In this document: positions 1-58,605 of the stretch, in pieces
Layout: every line of letters begins with the position of its first letter
Numbering within the stretch: position 1 is the stretch's first letter
Assembly: GCA_946811695.1 (NCBI GenBank)
Contig: OX328123.1
Coordinates: forward strand, 14,746,038-14,810,037
Length of the DNA stretch: 64,000 nucleotides
Source: Gonocerus acuteangulatus
Taxonomy: Eukaryota > Arthropoda > Insecta > Hemiptera > Coreidae
Reading direction: 5' to 3'
The notes under the pieces: generated by a model
Seen by the model: only the letters and a program-made list of their open reading frames with translations
Told to the model about the DNA's origin: nothing
Database searches by the model: none
Translations under genes and position numbers: made by a program

Positions 1-761
1 CACCCCATAATAATAATAAAAAAATATATAATACATTTTGGCAATTGAAGGGCTGCAATAAGGAGGCAGCTCCTTTTTTCTCATTTTTGGAAAATAAAAA
101 AAAAAGTTTTAAAATTTAGTTTCTTGATATTTTCTTTCATTTTGATTTTCTTATCAGAACTTAGCCCCCTACTTATGAAAGTAAGTCCATAAGGACCCTA
201 TCCTACCTTTTTTAGAGTGGTGGTGTGAAGTTTAATGATTAGGTGCTCCCTCCTTATCAAGTAAAAGGAACAACATTTTCCTTTAATGACATTATTAATT
301 TAGGAAGCTCATATGAAAATTCCAACAAAAAATGCAAAATCAACAAAAAAAAAAAAAAGAAGAATCAATTAATGCAAAATTCAGTCGTCTTTCTTAAAAA
401 AATAAAAACTTTTATTGGAAGCATGATTGGCTAAAAAGGTAAGAATGTCACAATATTTTACATACTTTTATCAAGTTACTTAAGGATTGAAGTAGCCTTG
501 AAATGAGTTCAAATAATGGCAATTAGAGAGTAAGCAATTGATTATATTGATAAATAATCAGAAGTATTGCATATCACAGAAGTACCTTGTAATATTCGTG
601 CAGTAAAAGTAATAACTAATCAAGTTTAGTTCCAATTATCACAGAACTACAAAAATATCACATTACCTTTTTTTTTTTTTTTTTTTTCTATTTGTACCTT
701 CAAGTTTTTAGTGGGTTTATTCATAAAGGAAAAAACGTTTTTCATAAATCATTTTTATTAC
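1..761. other. Left-edge flank, no gene recognised
   Basis: AT-rich sequence with poly-A and poly-T runs (for example about 345-360 and 668-687). I see no exon with convincing splice sites. If the FAPP-type gene at 762-914 continues, this would be its downstream intron, with the next exon probably beyond the window edge. Confidence 0.5.
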
Positions 762-914
762 CTGATTCTTTTCTCTTGCCATTTGTAAGGCATGCTTTCG
801 AGCTACCTAACGCAACCAACCATAGTTGGCGCTCTTGAGAGGAAGGAGCTTTTAAACATAAATTCTTCTCACCAGGTATACTCAAATCCATTCTTGTATT
901 GTCAACGTTGCTGA
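762..914 (-). CDS. PLEKHA3/PLEKHA8: FAPP-type PH domain, C-terminal exon
   Basis: Internal exon of 153 bp on the - strand. The acceptor AG is at 916-915 after a T-rich tract and the donor GT at 761-760. It starts after one base of a split Val codon and ends one base into a codon. The peptide holds the second half of a PH domain: [12 protein letters not shown], then [17 protein letters not shown]. This matches the FAPP1/FAPP2 family, whose PH domain binds PI4P and ARF1 at the trans-Golgi. The invariant PH tryptophan (LWLVAL) is present. It joins in phase with the exon at 5607-5723. FAPP1 and FAPP2 cannot be told apart because the C-terminal part lies outside the window. Confidence 0.85.
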
Positions 915-1320
915 CTAAAAATAAAAAAAATATAAATTGTAAATTCAAGTAAGTAAAAAAATGTAAATTCAAGTAACATACTAAAGAAAATAAATAGAGA
1001 TTTTATGTACATATTTTTATTAAAGGGATATTTTTACCAAAATGTATAAGCCAGGACTTTTCATAAACTAAGTATGTAGAATATCTGTCAACGGAATGTT
1101 TAAGAAGAAATTAAATCTCGTTGAATTATTTTATCTGATGGTATGAAATTATTATATATTCTTTTAACGTATGTTCTTAGATTTTTAAAAACGTCTGCCA
1201 CTAAAAATGTTTTTAGTATTTTAGAGAATAACAAAGTAAATTAAATTAATTAATCCAGTTCTGTAAGGTATTTATTTATCTTTCAATTACACAGTTTTAA
1301 ATATCACGCCATCCCATAAG
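915..1320 (-). other. Intron of the FAPP-type gene, left part
   Basis: Non-coding AT-rich sequence between the PH exon acceptor and the TIR element that starts at 1321. The polypyrimidine tract of the acceptor is at about 917-935 (T-rich on the - strand). Nothing else is recognised. Confidence 0.5.
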
Positions 1321-1576
1321 CAGAGTTGGGCATAATTATGATTAAGATTATAATCACAGGCTTTCAAGATCTGATTACAATTATGTTTATAATCACAGAC
1401 CCCGAAGATATGATTATGACTATAATCATAATTACAAGAGCGATTATGATTAAAATTGTAATCACAGCTTTGGTTATAATTTCACTCGTAATTACAACAT
1501 TTTTCTGTAATTACTACTGTAATCACAGCTTTTTCTGTGATTATACCCGCACTTACAACTATTTTTCTGCGATTAC

Positions 1577-3917
1577 TTACTTACTTACTATGCAGCACTA
1601 CAGCCTGAGGTGGGCCTTGGCTTCCTGTATAATAGCATGCCAATCATTCCTATTCTTCGCACTATTCTTCCAATTTCTCACACCAAGTACTTTCAGGTCG
1701 CTCTCAACATCCTCCAGCCATCTTTTCCTTGGCCTTCCTCTTCTTCTTGTCCCATACATTTTAGCGAACAATGCCTTATAAGGCATCCTACTATTGTCCA
1801 TCCTAGCCACATGACCCAGCCATTCTATGCGCCTAGCTTTAACAAAATGAACTATGCTTTCACTATTATATAGCTCATAGAGTTCCGAATTTCTTCGATG
1901 CCTCCACACACCCTCTTCACAAACAGGTCCACAAATTCTTCTTAATATTTTTCTTTCGAAAATGTTCAACATATTTATTGTGCTTGTACAGAGGGACCAT
2001 GCTTCTGCTGCATAAGTTACAATAGGCCTTACTAATGTCTTATACAACCTTATCTTGGTTTCTCGTGACAGGAGCGAAGATCGAAACAATTTTAGGTTGG
2101 CATAGTATGCTCGGTTTCCGGCCATGATCCTCTTGCCTATCTCAACATCCATTCTATTTTTACAGTTCACTTCCACCCCCAGGTACGTGAATGTTTTGAC
2201 AGCCTTAAAAGTGAGACCACATACTTCAATGCTCTGAGGACCGGCCTCATTGTTGGCCCCGACATACATATATTTTGTCTTGTCTTCATTAATTTCCAGC
2301 CCAACATTTTCACTTTCGGCCTTCAAAGTCGCAAATATTTCTTTTAATGTTCGCAAATTCCTGCTAATAAGGCATATGTCATCAGCATAAGCACATATTT
2401 GCACCGTTGCATTAAGTATGCAGCCAGGTGAATCGAGTTTTTTCAGAACATTATTAAGTGCAATATTAAATAATGTAGCAGACAAAGCATCCCCTTGCCT
2501 AACCCCAGCCGTTACAGGAAAATCATTGCTCATGTTGCCATTAATAATTACCTTTGCATTGCTATTGTTCTTAGTCATTTGCAGTAACCTTATTAATTTT
2601 TGTGGGATTTGGGACTCAGATAAGGCGCTTATTAATTCCTTTCTTTTCACTCTATCGAAAGCTTGCCTGTAATCTATGAACAACATATGCAGGTCAATCT
2701 TATATTCCCATGCTTTTTGCATTAACTGCCTCATTACAAAAACTTGGTCGGTTGTTCCTCTCCCCTTCCTAAAACCACACTGATATTCCTCCAGTATGTT
2801 TTCAGCAAATACGCTGAGCCTCACTGAGAGGATGCTTGAAAGTATTTTATAGGCTACAGCCAGCAGGGAAATTCCTCTGTAGTTTTCGCATTGGAGTTTA
2901 TCTCCTTTTTTATATATCGGGAATATGAGGCTTGTGCACCACTCCTGAGGCATGACTTCCTTACTCCAAACCTCCTCCAACAACAAATATATGCGGTTTA
3001 TCAATTCTTCTCCTCCGTATTTAAAGAATTCTGCTACCAGCATATCCTCCCCAGGTGCTTTGTTACTTTTTAACTTTTCAATCGCCTCAGAAACCTCTTC
3101 TATAGACAGTCATTCTACATCATTAACACACCTTTCTTCATCACTCCCAGAGATGCATTCATCGCCATTACAGTTAAGCAATTCTTTGTAGTGCTCTTCC
3201 CATCTACCCAGAACTTGGGAGCTCTCAACTACCACACCATCCTTATCCTTGCAACTGTTGATTTTTGACTGAAAACCCTGAGTCATATACTTCACGGCTC
3301 CATAAAATTTCCTTGTCTCATTTGATGCTCTCAATTCCTCAATCTGCTCTACTTTTCTTTTCATAAAATTCCGTTTCTTATTACGAATAACAGTCTTTGC
3401 TTTTTTTCTACTTTCTCTATATGCCGCAGAGGTTTGTCTTGTAGAGCGCTGTAACATTGCCGCCCGGCACTGATTTCTTTCACACAAGACCTCAAGGCAT
3501 TCAGCATCAAACCACTCTTCGTTCCTCTGCCCATTCCTCTCACCTATCTCCTCCTCTGCTGCCTTTTCAATAGCTCCTTTAATTCTCTTCCACTTTTCAT
3601 CCACACATTCCTCTTCCCTATCCTCCCATCCCTCCATCAGATTCTTATTCAGTGACGTTCTGAATTTCTCAGCAATTTCAGGATCTTTCATCTTATCTAT
3701 CTCCCATCTTTTCCTACAGAGCCGTTGGGCAGTCCTTATCACTGCAAGACGTTGTCTGAGCTTCAGTTTCACCATATAGTGATCTGAGTCGCAGTTTGGC
3801 CCCCTTGCTGCCCTGACATCAACAATGGAAGTTGCGTGCCTTTTCTGCACCAATACATGATCAATTTGAGTAATTGTTCCGTTCGGGGATTTCCATGTTC
3901 CTAGATGTTCCTAGATA
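1577..3917 (-). mobile_element. 5'-truncated non-LTR retrotransposon (LINE)
   Basis: Insertion of 2341 bp flanked by a 17-bp target-site duplication, TATTTTTCTGCGATTAC, at 1560-1576 and 3918-3934. On the - strand the 3' end carries a short tandem tail (TAAG)n at about 1577-1592, next to the left duplication. The 5' end is truncated inside the endonuclease domain near 3899. The long duplication and the simple-repeat tail indicate target-primed reverse transcription. Confidence 0.9.
1598..3853 (-). pseudogene. LINE endonuclease/reverse transcriptase with one in-frame stop
   Basis: One reading frame runs from about 3899 down to 1598. It holds the C-terminal part of an APE-type endonuclease (TQIDHVLVQKRHA, then SDHYMVKLKLRQRL), a linker, and a reverse transcriptase with ISLLAVAYKILSSIL, GVRQGDALS and the catalytic box AYADDICLIS. 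A C-terminal region follows, ending in GRPRKRW and NDWHAIIQEA. The frame is interrupted only by a TGA at 3112-3110, between NDVE and LSIEEVSEAIEK; there is no frameshift. It resembles LINE proteins often mis-annotated as craniofacial development protein 2. It is inactive because it lacks the first part of the endonuclease and carries the stop. Confidence 0.88.
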
Positions 3918-4514
3918 TATTTTTCTGCGATTACAACTGAAAAGTCTCAAACGTAACACACATCTGAGCAGGAAAATTGGCAAACTTTTTGCATCAAGAA
4001 TGAGAGCCATAGATATGAAGAGTTCAGACTTTTTCATCCGTTGGTATTACGGTAATTACCAATAAGCATCTGGTAATAGTATCCTGATTTATAAAAATAA
4101 AAGACCTTGGGATTACAGTGGTAATTGCAGAAAATGTTGGGATTACGTTCGTATAATCACAGATAGGTTATGATTACGTTTCTAATTACAGAAAAACAAA
4201 ATTGGGGATTAGGTTGTAATTACAGGTTTAATCACAGAAACACCTGTGATAACTGTCGTAATTATAGATTGTTGTGATTATGAGTGTAATTACAGAAAAA
4301 TGTTGTGATCACGAGTGTAATTACAGAAAAATGTTGTGATTACGAGTGTAATTATAACCAAAGATGTGATTACGAGTGTCATCACAACCACACTTGTAAT
4401 TAAAATTATAATTGTAATCATATCTCCAGGATCTGTGATTGCAATGGTAATCGTAATTACCTTTCAAGAGCCTGGGATTATAATCGTTATTGTAATTATG
4501 ATTATTATTATGCC

Positions 4515-4711
4515 GGGGTCTCCCGTGGTCTAGTGGCTAGCGCGCTAGATTCATAAGCGGGAGATGGTGGGTTCGGTCCCCACCGGCGACAGGAATTTTT
4601 TCATCTCAGGGCCGCTGAGAAGATTCCTGGCTGCACCCTGGATGTCGGCGCTAATGGCCAAGATTTGTCGATGCACCGTAAAAGAAATAAAATAAAATAA
4701 AAATAAAAAAA
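4515..4711 (+). mobile_element. tRNA-derived SINE, family A, copy 1
   Basis: The head begins GGGGTCTCCCGTGGTCTAG. It has a pol III A-box-like GTGGTCTAGTGGCTAGCG and a B-box-like GGTTCGGTCCC, with an ATTCATAAGC loop region like an anticodon arm. A body (GGAATTTTTTCATCTC...) and an A-rich tail (about 4680-4711) follow. The target-site duplication ATTATTATGCC at 4504-4514 and 4712-4722 shows it inserted into the right end of the 1321-4730 element. Three other copies are in the window. Confidence 0.9.
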
Positions 4712-4730
4712 ATTATTATGCCCAACTCTG

Positions 4731-5606
4731 GTATCAACAATATATTCTTGGAAACATGGAGAAACAACCTGATTTTACTGGTTTTGGAATTTTAAATTAT
4801 TTAAACTAGTAGGACAAAAATTTCAGATGATCCTCCTTCCTTCAAAAAAGGTTTTGCAATGTAACTAAAGGGTTGTATAAGTAGGAAAAGAGGAGGAGGT
4901 CCCTGCTCTACTGGATGTTAAAACACCAAAACACATCAATGTTTTTCATGCTCGGCAGGATAAGGACGTCTGTCATTTGGTTCAGTAGTCAACAAAAGAT
5001 ACCGACTGAGCCAGAATCAAGACAAAAAACCAAGACTCATACTGCTAAAGATAACGCACCCAGATTACATTAACATTATCACATGCGGTTAATATTTGAT
5101 TCCTCTTTTCTTTTCTTTTTTTTTTTTTTTTTTTTTTTCTTTTTTCTTGTTTTCCACATTAGAGTATCCCTCCAGCGTGGGAGATTATTTAACTATGTAT
5201 GCCATCCTGTCTGGATACTACATGTATTTTGACAATGTATATAAGCTAATGATTACTTACAGAATTAATATGAATGCTGAAATTAAAATAAAAATAATAA
5301 AAAAATAAAACTAAAAAAAAGGAAATAAATAAATAAAAATATATACAATATTTGATTCCTTCTGTTACAATATAACTAAAGAGATAGTTAAGAACTAAAG
5401 TGTTGATAGCTAAATTGCTAATGATTTGGGGACACAATACAAGATTAATTTTAGCTGCAGGAAGCAAGATTATCAAAAATAAGTCAATTAATTTCATATT
5501 TTCAACAAGGATTGTAAATAATTCATTTTGTATATTAACTTAATTTTGGACCAATAGTACCCCCAAATCATAAAGTGATGAAGAAGAGAAGATTGATTTT
5601 AGAAAC
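4731..5606. other. Intron sequence, no gene seen
   Basis: AT-rich sequence with a long poly-T tract (about 5112-5139). I see no coding signal. On the - strand it would be intron of the FAPP-type gene, downstream of the 5607-5723 exon. Confidence 0.5.
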
Positions 5607-5723
5607 CTGTGATTTCAAGAGCAGAAACTTTCATGGATCCTTTGCAGCCCTGATGAATTTCCTCGGCAGAGCGATAATAAGAAAGGATGCCATCTTGAAG
5701 AATAAACCACCTGGTTTGCCAAC
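5607..5723 (-). CDS. PLEKHA3/PLEKHA8: FAPP-type PH domain, N-terminal exon
   Basis: Exon of 117 bp on the - strand with acceptor AG at 5725-5724 (CCCCCTTAG) and donor GT at 5606-5605. The peptide contains WQTRWFILQDGILSYY and GCKGSMKVSALEI, the first beta strands of a PH domain; FAPP proteins have GWQPRWFVLDNGILSYY at this point. It begins two bases into a Gly codon and ends one base into a Val codon. That phase joins exactly to the exon at 762-914. The short first coding exon (MEGVLYKW-like in FAPP1) should lie at higher coordinates and was not found with confidence; 9476-9455 (EWYTEFTG, correct exit phase) is a weak candidate. Confidence 0.85.
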
Positions 5724-5996
5724 CTAAGGGGGAAAAACTTGAATTAGCCTGCAAATTTTAAATCATACAAAAATACAAGGTGCGTCAGAAAAGTAATGAG
5801 ACTGGCAATATTGCAAGCGTTCTGATAACCCTACGCTGTTCTCCTTGAGAGACCAAGTTTATCAGAACCGTCCCATAGTGCAGTTGGAGTTTCTACTCCG
5901 TCCGTTAACTATGTGATGCAAAATGGAACACCGGGATTTCGAGCAACGTTGTACATTAAATTTCGTGTTAAGCTTGGAGAATTGGCAAGTGTGACG

Positions 5997-6046
5997 CTTG
6001 AGCTCGGCATAAAGATTGTTTCAAACAATCTTTATGCCGAGCTCAA
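5997..6046. repeat. Perfect 50-nt palindrome inside the mariner remnant
   Basis: CTTGAGCTCGGCATAAAGAT continues to an axis at about 6021/6022, and the right arm is the exact complement ending in GCCGAGCTCAAG. It interrupts the HTH-coding part of the transposase and looks like a small inverted duplication. Confidence 0.85.
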
Positions 6047-6262
6047 GTGTTTTGCTGGTACAAAGCATTTTTGGAAGGCAGAGAAACTGTTAAAGATGAA
6101 CAACGTTCAGGGAGGTCTTCAGCTTGGAAAACCGACGAGAACATCGAACGTGTGAAAGCTAAGGTGAGATCAGACCGTCGTTTAATAATACGAATGTTGA
6201 CCAGACATTGCAGAAAAATGGTAGCTCCATCAAGTCACAATGTCCTCTCCATAACAGAAATG

Positions 6263-6823
6263 GTAAATTTGCAGTTTAGCCTCCTCCGAACCGATTATTT
6301 TCAAATTTTCCATTAAAAAAAAGAAAGTCGCTCTCAACTAGGAAAGAAGTTATTAAGCACTATACTTCACTGTTTATGCAGGTTATAAAACAATGTATCA
6401 GTAAACATGCGCATGCGCAGGGATGTAAAATTGGGAAACAAAGAACTCTCATTTGAAATGTTGATAAACTATTTATTCAAAAATAATTGTAAATTTGAAG
6501 GGCCTCCTCACCCGTCATAACCTGTCGCTTATGGGCATACGTGCTATGGGTTTCCGCTTGCTCAAGAAGATATCAAAACTCTAGTCAATCCAACTCGCTA
6601 AAATTAATAGAATTCTATTAATTTTAGCGAGTTGGACTAGAGTTTTAATAACTGCTTGAGCGAGCGTAGTGATCGGAAAACCATAGCAACTTTAGAGATT
6701 AATAACTTCTTTCCTAGTTGAGAGCTACTTTTTTTCAACGGATTCGTGTTTAGAGCATGAAAATACGTTATAGTGCAAAATTTAAAAATTATTGGTTCGG
6801 AGGAGGCTCAACTGCAAATTTAC
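6263..6823. mobile_element. Nested foldback element inside the mariner
   Basis: The ends are inverted: GTAAATTTGCAGTT then GCCTCCTCCGAACC at the left, matched by GGTTCGGAGGAGGC then AACTGCAAATTTAC at the right. A second inverted block, near 6555-6690, is an almost perfect hairpin around AATAGAATTCTATT (about 6608), with CTAAAATTAATAG arms. It carries no coding sequence. It is a long-TIR MITE or foldback that entered the mariner. Confidence 0.75.
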
Positions 6824-7149
6824 CCAGACGTTTTGACCTCAAAAGACATTCCTGTGGTCCCCCATCCCCCTAAATCCCCTTACCTTAGTCCTTTTGACTT
6901 CTTCCTTTTCCCTAAACCGAAAAGTGTCCTCAAAGGCCTTTAGAAATCACCCAAAAGACTGTAACAGATATGCTAAAAACCGTAGCGGTTAAAGACTTTC
7001 AACGCTGCTACAAACAGTCGGACATCGTCTCCATCTGTGTGAAGCTGCCCAAGGAAACTACTTTGAAGGGGATAACATTGATGTTTGAAAGAAATAAAAA
7101 CTCTGTAATTTAAAAAAATCAGTCTCATTGCTTTTCTGCCACACCTCGT

Positions 7150-8063
7150 AGGTTATAAACCATTTTTTTTTATACTACTATATGTGCATACTAAGTAAGT
7201 TTTTATAAACAAATTGAACAGCAGTTTTATACAGATCTTAGTTACGAGTAAGTAAAAATAATTAACAAAGGACCCAAGTAAAAAATGGCAAAAATACACA
7301 TAAGAATAGAAATACCAATATTTTTTTAACTAATTTTTAGTAAAAAATACAGTAAAACATATCTATAAATATAGATTTTTCTGAAAATCTGACGTATTCT
7401 TACAATTCTTTGACTTCTTAAAAATAAAGTTCTGTAACAACCCATATCCACATCCCATTTAATTAATTTTAATTGTTTTATTATTTTTTTAAGAAGTTAA
7501 TATAATGGCATTGCTTGAACTCAAAATTTAAAACACCCTGGACCAAGAGACAATGTTAGAGCTCAATAACAAAAAATGAAATAATAAGAAAAAATGATAG
7601 AATAAGAATCTTTTGAAGATTTAAGTTAATTGTGTCACATCATGTTTGTAAAATAATATTTAGAACTCCTTTTTCTAGCTATTTTAAGAACAAAAAAATA
7701 ATACTGTTGAAAATTACTGTAAATAAATCATTCATTATGACATTAAAATCAGTTTTATGGGCTATCCATGGCTTGTGGATCACAAAACTTGATTGGAATT
7801 GTCAGTTACATAACATTCTCTGAATTTCTGCAAAACACAATTTGGTTATATTAAATATTCCTAACAAATATAAATAACAAATTAAATATAAATAACGCAA
7901 CAAATATAAATAAATTAATGAAATTCTTGAAATCCAGCAAATTAATTTCCAAAATATAAGTTTTACATTTCTATGACATATCCCATTAGTAGATAAAATT
8001 GAAAGTGGACTAAATGAACATTTAATTTTCTTATTATGAAATTAAATAAATGTAGCAATTGTG

Positions 8064-8102
<39 letters not shown>

Positions 8103-8130
8103 ATGAATAATTTACAACTGAGAGAGAAAC
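7150..8130. other. No gene seen
   Basis: AT-rich non-coding sequence. It includes a 38-base poly-A run near 8063-8100, which on the - strand is a poly-T tract. Confidence 0.5.
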
Positions 8131-8235
8131 AAATATTTGCTCCTTCTGAAAGTGTTTCCTGAATACATGTGCCTGTGGCAAGGTCATCGTCCAGAACTAC
8201 ATTCGAGGCATTAATGACCCAAGGGGTTGACAAGC
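8131..8235 (-). CDS. Candidate exon, unknown protein
   Basis: An open 105-bp stretch on the - strand with a very pyrimidine-rich acceptor (T tract, then TTTTAAG, AG at 8237-8236) and a possible donor GTTTCT at 8130. The peptide reads LSTPWVINASNVVLDDDLAT then GTCIQETLSEGANI. Its composition differs from the surrounding AT-rich non-coding DNA, but I recognise no family. Its exit phase does not join cleanly to the PH exon at 5607-5723, so it may belong to another gene or be spurious. Confidence 0.22.
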
Positions 8236-9582
8236 CTTAAAAGAAAGAAAAAAAAAAAAAAAAATATTCCTAAAATGAATTCAATTATATATGTACATAA
8301 TGAATCTTCTTGAAATATGGACATTTTTATAATAAAACAATCTACAAAGGTGATCCAGAATTTGTTGCTTGGCCATTTCATAATCAAATGATCGTATTTT
8401 TATCATGATGTTTACAATACAATATGATGGTGTATAAAAATATTAGTTCTCAATTTTACTCATTTCTCTCAATATTATTTATAAGTTTCTTTTTTTATTT
8501 TGTCCATAAAACATGCTAATTTTTTCACATTTGTATGAGTTAGCATTAATGTTTATTATTCAGAACTGGTGAAGATTAACTTCAGAACTTTCTTTATTTA
8601 TTTCAGTACACATTTAAGGAAAGTTGTATTACAAATGCAATTCAGCTTCAATACAAAAATTCAACTTTTGAAAGCATATAATACCCTAAAGTAATCTATT
8701 TTCCAAAGGGATGCGTAGTTGATTTAATGCATTCCTTATGCAAAAAATGTCAAACCTGAGATTAGTTTCTTCCAAGTGAGGAGCTTTGAAAATTCAGAAA
8801 ATGAAAATAAATACAAATGTTGACACCTTATATATTTGTTGGGACAAATTTTAAACTCTCAAATGTTTATAGATAATTCTTGTAGTGTATTTCTAATTAA
8901 TAATTGATATTTTTCTTCAAATTAATTTAGAAAAAACTTCAGAAAAATGTATTCTTTGGTTAACTTGCTGATGCATTAATGTGACTAAGAATTACTTTTA
9001 TTGTTATTAAATTATATTATTTCAACCAATATCGTCTATTTTTATTAAAGTGACTGCTAGTGTCGTTAGCACCAAATATTGTCTATTATTTACAATTTGT
9101 TTCTTTTTTTCATTAATTAGCTTGTGCATACTTTAAATGTAGGGGAAAATGAATAATAAAATAAACAAATAATTTACTAAACTATTAAGATTGGATCGTC
9201 TTTATATATTAACTGCATTTCGCATAAAGCGATAATAATTGAACCACTGTCAAACACTCAATACATGTTTTAATCATATAAGGAAACAACAAAAAAAAAG
9301 ATGGACTTATATAAACAAACAGAAAATTTATCAAGAGTTAATTTCAAAATAAGTACAAAAAAAAAAAAAAAAAAAAAACATTAATAAAAATAATATCTTT
9401 AAAAATGTGTTTACAGAGTTTAAAGTCAGACTTTGCCATTTTTTTTCATTAAACCAGTAAACTCTGTATACCATTCCTCGATTGATATAAAAGAAAATAT
9501 ATATAAATTTTAACGGGGGTCATTTTCGGTGTCTACTAGGTAGGATCGATAAAGATTTGAAGAAATTTTTCAAAAATTCCGT
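8236..9582. other. No gene seen
   Basis: AT-rich sequence with several homopolymer runs. The only weak coding hint is 9476-9455 on the - strand (EWYTEFTG followed by GTTTAA), which could be a tiny exon before the PH exon. Confidence 0.45.
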
Positions 9583-9640
9583 CATGAGTCCAACCTCAAT
9601 AGCTACTTTCCTTCGGAGGAAAGTGCTAAAATACAAAGCA
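9583..9640 (-). repeat. Short dispersed repeat shared with about 21855-21905
   Basis: Contains CAACCTCAATAGCTACTTTC next to CTTCGGAGGAAAGTGCTAAA. The complement occurs at about 21859-21901. The core CTTTCCTYCGRAGGAAAG is itself palindromic. Family unknown. Confidence 0.6.
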
Positions 9641-9815
9641 TTGTTTAAAAGCACTTTATATTAGAAATAAAATACCATAAAGGGCCTACAAAAAATAATA
9701 ATTCAAATGTTAAATTCCAGTTAAATTCATTAAAATAAAATAACAGACAAATTTTTGAACACACACATATATATACACATGTAAAATGCAATACAAATTA
9801 AATTTAGATACTAAC

Positions 9816-10023
9816 CATTCCAATAGTTGGTCCACTTCAGGAGCACGCCTTCCATAATTCAAAATGTTGGGAAATACATTAAGTTTAAACCTTTCAGAGA
9901 TAAGACAGAATGACAGATTGTCAAAGTTGAGATTTGGCAGGTAAAGTGTCAGGAGGTTGTTATCTCCATAAACACCACAGCTATAGTTATAACATAACGG
10001 ACGATTTACATAAAATGCAGTAC
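9816..10023 (-). CDS. Candidate exon of an unidentified - strand gene
   Basis: Exon-like 208-bp stretch with acceptor AG at 10025-10024 (TTCTCAATAG) and donor GTTAGT at 9815. An alternative donor GTATCT lies at 9811. The peptide includes LCYNYSCGVYGDNNLLTLYL and NVFPNILNYGRRAPEVDQLL, which looks like globular protein rather than translated repeat. I do not recognise the family. It lies about 420 bp upstream of the ANKRD13 start in the opposite direction, so it may be an early exon of a divergently transcribed gene. Confidence 0.38.
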
Positions 10024-10445
10024 CTATTGAGAACGTATCACACAATAAAATTACATTATAAATCATTAAAAAAAATATGTTTTTAATTATCGAATTAGAG
10101 TTTTCTATTGTTTGCTAAATTATATGAATTACACGAAGAATGATACACTGAATAACCTGCTTCAAGTATTTTGCATGAAGGTTATAAAGATGTCATCGGT
10201 TCAGTTTTGTTATTTGCTTAGTTTCCATTCGGCCGGTAGTTGATGTTAGAAATGAAAATTTACTTGGCTTAAAGTTTAAAAATCTTCAAGAATACGTCCT
10301 ACAATGGGGAATAGCTGATTCACGCAGAATGGCACTGTTCTATCACTATAAAAACATCCAGCACTGGTTAATTAAAAAACGATGTTCAGTGGAGTACATA
10401 ATGGGATTATTTGTGTATAGATAAGTGCTTATTACCTACTTTACA
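10024..10445. promoter_or_regulatory. Putative divergent intergenic/promoter region
   Basis: About 420 bp between the candidate - strand exon and the ANKRD13 ATG. It should contain the ANKRD13 promoter and 5' UTR unless a non-coding first exon lies elsewhere. I see no convincing TATA box or initiator, so this is inferred from position only. Confidence 0.3.
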
Positions 10446-58453
<48,008 letters not shown>

Positions 58454-58579
58454 TGAAAAGACTTATTTCGAAGTTACCAATGGGCACACGTTGCTTTTAT
58501 TATCACGTCAATTATTAAGAGTCATTGCTTTATGGAATGTATTACACTTTGTATTTTATGATTTATTGTTGCCTTAAAA

Positions 58580-58585
58580 AATAAA
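58580..58585 (+). terminator. Polyadenylation signal of ANKRD13
   Basis: AATAAA about 130 bp after the stop codon, followed by GT-rich sequence. Probable cleavage site near 58600. Confidence 0.65.
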
Positions 58586-58605
58586 GCTGCCTGAGATGTA
58601 TTTCA

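Larger units (their letters stand above)
1321..4730. mobile_element. TIR element of GATTACA-like repeats, with nested LINE and SINE
   Basis: The ends are inverted copies of CAGAGTTGGGCATAAT (1321-1336, and its complement at 4715-4730), a terminus resembling hAT-type TIRs. The body (1337-1576 and 3935-4504) is degenerate repeats of gattac/gtaatcacag type; part of the right half has a period near 31 bp (about 4266-4380). The left arm mainly reads GTAATCACAG and the right arm CTGTGATTAC, so the element can fold back. A LINE (1577-3917) and a tRNA-SINE (4515-4711) inserted later. No transposase is visible and no flanking 8-bp duplication is evident, so the hAT assignment is tentative. Confidence 0.6.
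5913..7095 (+). pseudogene. mariner transposase remnant
   Basis: The N-terminal part reads YIKFRVKLGE, then in another frame VFCWYKAFLEGRE, DEQRSGRSS and KTDENIERVKAKVRSDRRL. These match the paired HTH domains of mariner transposases. The C-terminal part after the foldback reads VPHPPKSPYLSPFDFFLFPK (about 6859-6917), the region around the last catalytic Asp. Frameshifts, stops and the loss of most of the catalytic core make it non-functional. Confidence 0.8.
5776..7148 (+). mobile_element. Decayed mariner-family transposon
   Basis: Terminal inverted repeats of about 29 bp: AAGGTGCGTCAGAAAAGTAA at the left, and the complement of GAGGTGTGGCAGAAAAGCAA at the right. TA dinucleotides flank both ends (5774-5775 and 7149-7150). 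The interior carries broken mariner transposase. The copy is interrupted by a foldback insertion at about 6263-6823, and the middle of the transposase is deleted. Confidence 0.85.

Noticed and set aside
2418..2672. + strand open frames opposite the LINE (also 1326-1873, 2891-3191)
   Set aside because: They are antisense shadows of the - strand reverse transcriptase or low-complexity translations of the GATTAC repeats.
4515..4590. Possible functional tRNA gene with a CAT anticodon
   Set aside because: The same head recurs at 12627, 20640 and 51590 with a common body, A tail and target duplications. It does not fold into a full cloverleaf with a proper acceptor stem, so it is a SINE head.
9455..9476. 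First coding exon of the FAPP-type gene (EWYTEFTG)
   Set aside because: Phase fits and the end loosely resembles the expected sequence, but there is no start codon, the donor GTTTAA is poor and the acceptor is weak. Mentioned only as a possibility.
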